Part shown: piece after piece, positions 59,204 to 64,000 of the stretch
How positions within the stretch are numbered: the first letter of the stretch is position 1
Layout of the letters: every line of letters begins with the position of its first letter
Assembly (NCBI GenBank): GCA_030847615.1
Contig: JAUMIR010000003.1
Location: forward strand, 28,022,501 to 28,086,500
Length of the DNA: 64,000 nucleotides
From: Gambelia wislizenii
Lineage: Eukaryota > Chordata > Lepidosauria > Squamata > Crotaphytidae
Reading direction: 5' to 3'
Notes under the pieces: generated by a model
What the model was told of the DNA's origin: nothing
Seen by the model: only the letters and a program-made list of their open reading frames with translations
Database searches by the model: none
Translations under genes and position numbers: made by a program

Positions 59204-60304
59204 TCAAAGCATCCCCGACAGATGGCCATCCAGCCTCTGTTTAAAGACCTCCAAGGAAGGAGACCCCACCACGCTCCGAGGGAGTGTGTTCCACTGCCGA
59301 ACAGCTCTGACTGTCAAAAAGTTCCTCCTAATGTTGAGGTGGAATCTCTGTTCCTGGACCTTGTATCCATTGCTCCGTGTTCCAATATCTGGAGCAGCAG
59401 AAAACAAGCTTGCTCCATCCTCAACGTGACACCCCTTCAAATACTTAAACAGGGCTATCATATCGCCTCTTAACCGTCTTTTTTCCAGGCTAAACATACC
59501 CAGCTCCCTAAGTCTCTCCTCATAAGGCATGGTCTCCAGACCTTTCGCCATTTTAGTCGCCCTTCTTTGGACACGCTCCAATTTGTCAATATCCTTTTTG
59601 AATTGTGGTGCCCAGAACTGGACACAGTATTCTAGATGAGGTCTGACCAAGGCAGAATAGAGCGGCACTATAACTTCCCTTGATCTGGACACTATACTTC
59701 TATTGATGCAGCCCAAAATCGCATTGGCCTTTTTAGCTGCCACATCACACTGTTGACTCATGTTCAACTTGTTGCCTACTAGGACTCCTAGATCCCTTTC
59801 GCATGTAGTCTCATTCAGCCAGGTCTCCCCCATCCTATATCTATGTATTTCATTTTTTCGCCCTAAGTGCAGTACCTTACATTTCTCTGTATTGAATTTC
59901 ATTTTGTTAGCTTTGGCCCAGCTCTCCAGTTTATCCATGTCATTTTGAATTTTGATCCTGCCCTCCAGGGTATTAGCTGCTCCTCCTAATTTGGTGTCAT
60001 CTGCAAATTTGATAAGTATGCCCCTAATTCCCTCATCCAAGTCTTTGATAAAGATGTTGAATAGCATTGGGCCCAGGACAGAACCCTGTGGCACCCCACT
60101 GGTCACATCTTTCCAAGATGAAGAGGAGCCATTGCTGAGCACCCTTTGGGTTTGGCCGGTCAACCAAGTACATATCCATTGAACAGTTAACTTGTCTAGC
60201 CCACATTCTACAAGCTTGTTTGCAAGAATGTCATGGGGAACCTTGTCAAAGGCCTTACTGAAATCAAGGTATGCAATGTCCACAGCATTCCCTTCATCTA
60301 CCAA
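59204..60304 (-). pseudogene. CR1 reverse transcriptase, C-terminal 366 codons open
   Basis: Frame with AYLDFSKAFDKVPHDILANK, SGVPQGSVLGPMLFNIFIKD, LIKFADDTKLGGAAN (FADD catalytic box) and the tail [14 protein letters not shown]. It stays open to its natural end, so the insertion is fairly young. The upstream RT continues at 60305-60567 and at 61671-62339 (FFASVFSEKEKGDQ, NEFKSPGPDELHPRVLKELA). Confidence 0.9.
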
Positions 60305-60567
60305 GCTGGTAACTTTATCAAAAAAAGAGATCAGATTAGTCTGGCATGACTTGTTTCTCCGAAACCCATGTTGACTTTTTGTGATTATGGCATTGCCTTC
60401 TAAATGTTCACAGACTCTGTGTTTAATGATCTGCTCTAGAATCTTCCCTGGTATTGATGTCAGACTAACTGGACAATAATTGTTGGGATCTTTTTTTTCC
60501 CCCTTTTTGAAGATGGGGACAATGTTTGCCCTCCTCCATTTTGCTGGGACTTCTCCTGTTCTCCAGG

Positions 60568-61670
60568 GTGCCAGTCACACGACAGAAATTGTCGCGTTGC
60601 CTACCGGGACAAAGTGATCACGAATCCGCCCCTCGCTGTTTATACGATTTATGTCTCTGATATGGATATCCCATGTGGTCCCGTGACTGATATTTACACG
60701 TCCATAGTTCCGGTTTTGTTTAGGTTTTAATTTTTTTTTTTTTGGCTGTCAATCAAAGATGCGATTACTCGTGTTTTCACAACCTCGGTGACGCACTTCC
60801 CTTAGAGTTCCGTGCCACGAGCGATGCTATTGGCTGGCTGGGGGGTGGTGGAGAGAGGGGGGCAGAGGTTTGTTATTCCCCCTTTCCTTCTTGAACATTT
60901 TAACCCCTTCAGAAGAGACAGAAAGCATTTTGAAAGATCCTGATAGATCTTTCGCTCAGGGCTTTCGTTTTGAAATCAAGCAGAGTGCTTTTAAAGCCAG
61001 CTGAGTGCTTTCCTTTTGAAATCAAGGGCTTGGTTTTCCTCTTGGCTTTTTAAAATATTAACCCCTACAGCAGGCTGCAGAGATTTCAAGAGGCTATAGG
61101 CAGGCATTTTGAAAGACACAAACACAGAGATGGGGAATTAAAGAGTGCTAATTCGCTCAGAGGCTTTAATATTTTAATGTGCCAGGGAGGTGACCAAGCT
61201 ACTACGATCTCTCTGTAACAGGCAGTTGAGGAAAAGGTAAAGCTGAAGGGTTTGCAGTGTAGAAATCCATTTAAAAAGTTGATTAAGTACACGCGCGCGC
61301 ACACACACACATCAACCTTCGTGCAGCTGGAAGGGATGCCTTTGTTTTCGGCTGGTGAGGCTGGATCTGTTGAATGGGTGACTGACCCCTCCTTTTTTGG
61401 TCCCTGAGCTCTAAGCCCGCCCCCAGTCACCATTTCCAGTCATCCCAGTACCGAGACTTTTTGTCCCACGCTGTTTACATTTCCGATTTTCCGAATCCTC
61501 CCGTGACTTTTTTAAAAACCGGCACAACCTGCGGGACTGGAAGTCCCGCAGGTTGAGGGATAAAAGGTGGCCCCCCTTCCGAAAATCACGTACCCGACCC
61601 GATGTACGTGTAAACTGCCAGGGATCGACACGAATTCTTCCCAGGACATTTTCATCATGTAAACGGCCCC
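60568..61670. mobile_element. 1.1-kb non-autonomous DNA transposon nested in CR1
   Basis: It splits the CR1 frame cleanly: ENSW on one side and WRTGEVPA on the other. Ends GGTGCCAGTCACACGACAGA and (reverse complement of the right end) GGGGCCGTTTACATGATGAA are similar inverted repeats. CCTGG is duplicated around it, consistent with an imperfect duplication of about 8 bp as in hAT. (CA)n at about 61293-61311. No transposase frame. Confidence 0.7.
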
Positions 61671-62450
61671 CAGGAGTTCTCAAAGATTATTGCCAATGGC
61701 TCTGAGATTATATTTGCCAGCTCTTTTAATACTCTTGGATGTAGTTCATCTGGTCCTGGAGATTTAAATTCATTTTGATTAAGAAGGTATTCCTGTACTA
61801 CCTCTTTGCTTATTCTGTGCTGGATTTCCCCTATTGTGCCCTCTGTTCCTTTATCCTCAGGTTGGTCCCCCTTTTCCTTTTCTGAAAACACTGAGGCAAA
61901 GAAGGTGTTGAGTAATTCTGCCTTTTCTCTGTCCCCTGTTAGCATTTTACCATCTTCTCTGTGTAGTGGCCTTACCATTTCCTTCTTCCTCCTTTTGCTG
62001 CGGACATACCCAAAAACCCTTTTTATTGTTCTTAACCTCTCTAGCAAGCCTGAGCTCATTCTGCACTTTAGTTTTTCTGACTATACTCCTACATCTGTTT
62101 ACTGTCTGTTTGAATTCTTCTTTGGTGATTTCCCCCTTTTTCCATTTCCTATACATGTTCCGTTTAAAACTTAGCTCCATTGAAATTTCTTTAGTCATCC
62201 ATCCTGGTTTCTTGAGACACCTCCCATTTTTCTTCCTCAATGGTACTGTTTGAAATTGTGCCTTTAGTAACTCCCTTTTGAGAAAGTCCCATCCATCTTG
62301 AGGTCTCTTCTCTTTTAGTATTCCTGACCATGGGATCACCCCCAGTATTTCCCTGAGTTTATTGAAATCAGCTCTCCTAAATTCGAGAATGTGTGTCTGA
62401 CTATGCCTGGCTTCTCCTTTCCATTCTATAACAAATTCCAGGAGAACATG

Positions 62451-63999
62451 ATCTTAAAGAGGAGACTCCAAGTCAACAACCTTCAACAAGCTACCATGAG
62501 AGACAACTTCCAGGCAAATCTGCAAACAAAACTTGAAGATCATCCTACAGATCCTTCTTCTACAGTGCTTTGGCAACATATCAAAAATAGTATCCTCCAG
62601 TCTGCAGAAGAATCCCTCGGGTTCTCCCACAAGAAAAATCAAGACTGGTTTGATGAAAACAACCAAGAGATCCTGGAACTATTGGCAAAGAAGAGAACTG
62701 CTCACTAGGCAAACCTCGCCCACCCAACTTGCCATGTAAGAAAAGCAGCCTTCCGTCTCACATGTAGTAAACATCAACAAAAACTCCAAGACATGCAGGA
62801 CAAGTGGTGGATCAATATAGCAGAAAAGACAAAATGCTGTGCAGATCTGGGTGATCTCAGAGGATTTCATGACGCTCTTAAAGCAGTGTTTGGACCTACT
62901 TATCAGGTCAAAAGCTATTTGTACTGTATGGAAGGTCAAACATTAATTACTGATGAAGCCTCCATCCTTAATCGATGGACTGAACATTTTCAAAGTCTCT
63001 TTAGTGCCAAGCGAGTAGTCCAAGGCTCAGTTATCCAACATATGATACAGAAACCGATGAAAAATGAATTGGACATTGCTCCCACTTTGGAAGAGACCCT
63101 TAAGGCCATACAACAGATGAAAAATGGCAAGGCAGCTGTGATTGATGGAATCCCACCTGAGGTTTGGAAACATGGAGGTCATGCAGTCCATGTTAAATTC
63201 CACGAACTCCTTGTGAATTGCTGGGAAAAGGGGAAACTGCCATCAGACCTCCGAGATGCAGTCATCATCACCCTGTACAAGAAAAAAGGAGCAAAATCTG
63301 ATTGCTCAAACTATCGAGGCATAACACTGTTCTTTATTGCTGGAAAAATCTTTGCAAGGATACTCCTGAACAGATTAGTTCCTGCTATTGCAGAAGAACT
63401 TCTTCCTGAAAGCCAATGTGGCTTCAGAGCCAATAGGAGTACTACAGATATGGTTATTAGCCCTTAGACAACTGCAAGAGAAATGTAGAGAGCAGAACAA
63501 GGGTCTCTATGTAACATTTGTTGACCTCACCAATGCCTTTGACACTATGAGTAGAAAAGTTCTGTGGCAGATCCTGGAAAGACTAGGATGTCCCCCCAAA
63601 TTCCTTAAAATGATTTTCTTGCTACACGAGGGCCAGCGTGGTCAAGTCAGATATGGCAATTTTCTTTCAGAGCCCTTTCTAATAACTAATGGAGTGAAGC
63701 AAGGTTGTGTTCTTGCACCAACTTTATTTACAATCTTCTTCAGCATGATGCTCCAAAGGGCTACGGCAGAGCTTGAAGAAGAAGATGGCATCTACACACA
63801 TTACGTACTGATGGTAGCTTGTATAACTTAAGCCGTTTGAGGGCTCGCACTAAGATTCTAAACTATCTAGTCCTTGAGTTCCTCTTCGCTGACGATGCTG
63901 CCCTTGTTGCCCACACAGAAGCAGCTCTGCAGCACCTAACATCCTGCTTCGCAACAGCTGCAGAGCTGTTTGGGCTGGAAGTCAACCTGAAGAAAACAG
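62451..63999 (+). pseudogene. LINE-A linker and reverse transcriptase (frameshifted, partial)
   Basis: Carries NGKAAVIDGIPPEVWKHGG, SNYRGITLFFIAGKI, then after a frameshift near 63440 ALRQLQEKCREQNKGLYVTF, VDLTNAFDTMSRKVLW and NGVKQGCVLAPTLF, with another break near 63800. The coding region runs off the window end in text matching 24585 onward. Confidence 0.85.
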
Positions 64000-64000
64000 A

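Larger units (their letters stand above)
59122..62450 (-). mobile_element. CR1 LINE inserted in LINE-A, itself interrupted
   Basis: Starts with the CR1 tail at 59122 and ends at 62450. Flanks ATCTTA (59116-59121 and 62451-62456) form a target duplication. About 2.2 kb of CR1 remain (RT and part of the upstream region; 5' truncated), split by a 1.1-kb TIR element at 60568-61670. Confidence 0.9.
56965..63999 (+). mobile_element. LINE-A copy, nested insertions, continues past window
   Basis: The 5' leader starts at CTCTCCATTGACACCCCCTT and matches the reverse complement of 13140-13931. Endonuclease text follows at about 57741-58163 and 58758-59121; the linker and RT are at 62451-63999. Interruptions are CR1+SINE (58164-58757) and CR1 (59122-62450). 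The 3' end lies beyond the window. Confidence 0.88.

Noticed and set aside
1..64000. CRISPR arrays, bacterial operons, rRNA genes, intact tRNA genes
   Set aside because: None seen. Regular repeats are minisatellites, and the only tRNA-like text is in SINEs.

Overview
The window is intergenic and intronic DNA of a vertebrate, most likely a squamate reptile (lizard or snake). The evidence is the repeat mix: BovB/RTE, CR1, L2, L1, a further APE-type LINE, Penelope-like elements with a GIY-YIG domain, tRNA-derived SINEs, Tigger-like and hAT-like non-autonomous DNA transposons, and many microsatellites. There are no bacterial-style genes. Identifications come from reading the sequence and its translations; no database search was possible.

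One host gene is present. Fourteen plus-strand coding exons between 14051 and 54775 join in consistent splice phase into an uninterrupted 613-codon N-terminal part of a protein that I recognise as ZBBX (zinc finger B-box domain containing 1). It has a coiled coil near the N terminus, a B-box zinc-binding module split over exons 5 and 6, a SFQEALNQW segment and an acidic run. The 3' exons lie beyond the window or were not recognised. A CpG-rich patch at about 5470-5960 carries a near-palindromic RFX X-box (5694-5707) and is a plausible promoter.

Layout: 1-2512 is the right part of a TIR element filled with a GC-rich 63-bp minisatellite. 2513-9400 is a mosaic of CR1, L2, hAT, Tigger-like and foldback pieces plus the promoter candidate. 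9950-13930 is a nearly full-length, decayed minus-strand LINE (called LINE-A here). 14014-14675 holds ZBBX exons 1-2. Intron 2 (14676-29524) holds an L1 interrupted by an L2, a Penelope-like fragment, a SINE and a BovB interrupted by LINE-A and CR1. Exons 3-6 (29525-39440) are interspersed with a 2-kb composite element placed at the exon 4 donor and a 3.35-kb TIR element full of GC-rich hairpin repeats just after the exon 5 donor. Exons 7-14 (43118-54775) lie among SINEs, foldbacks, a third TIR element with an internal array, and small transposons. From 56965 to the end lies a plus-strand LINE-A copy broken by CR1/SINE and by a second CR1, which itself contains a 1.1-kb TIR transposon.

The most unusual structure is the set of TIR elements (1-2512, 33847-37196, 44651-45417) whose interiors are arrays of GC-rich units. 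In the first two, each unit is itself a hairpin with arms beginning GGCCTTC. These two share termini and TA target sites with the short Tigger-like MITEs elsewhere in the window. This looks like expansion of tandem hairpins inside non-autonomous transposons, including within introns of an active gene.
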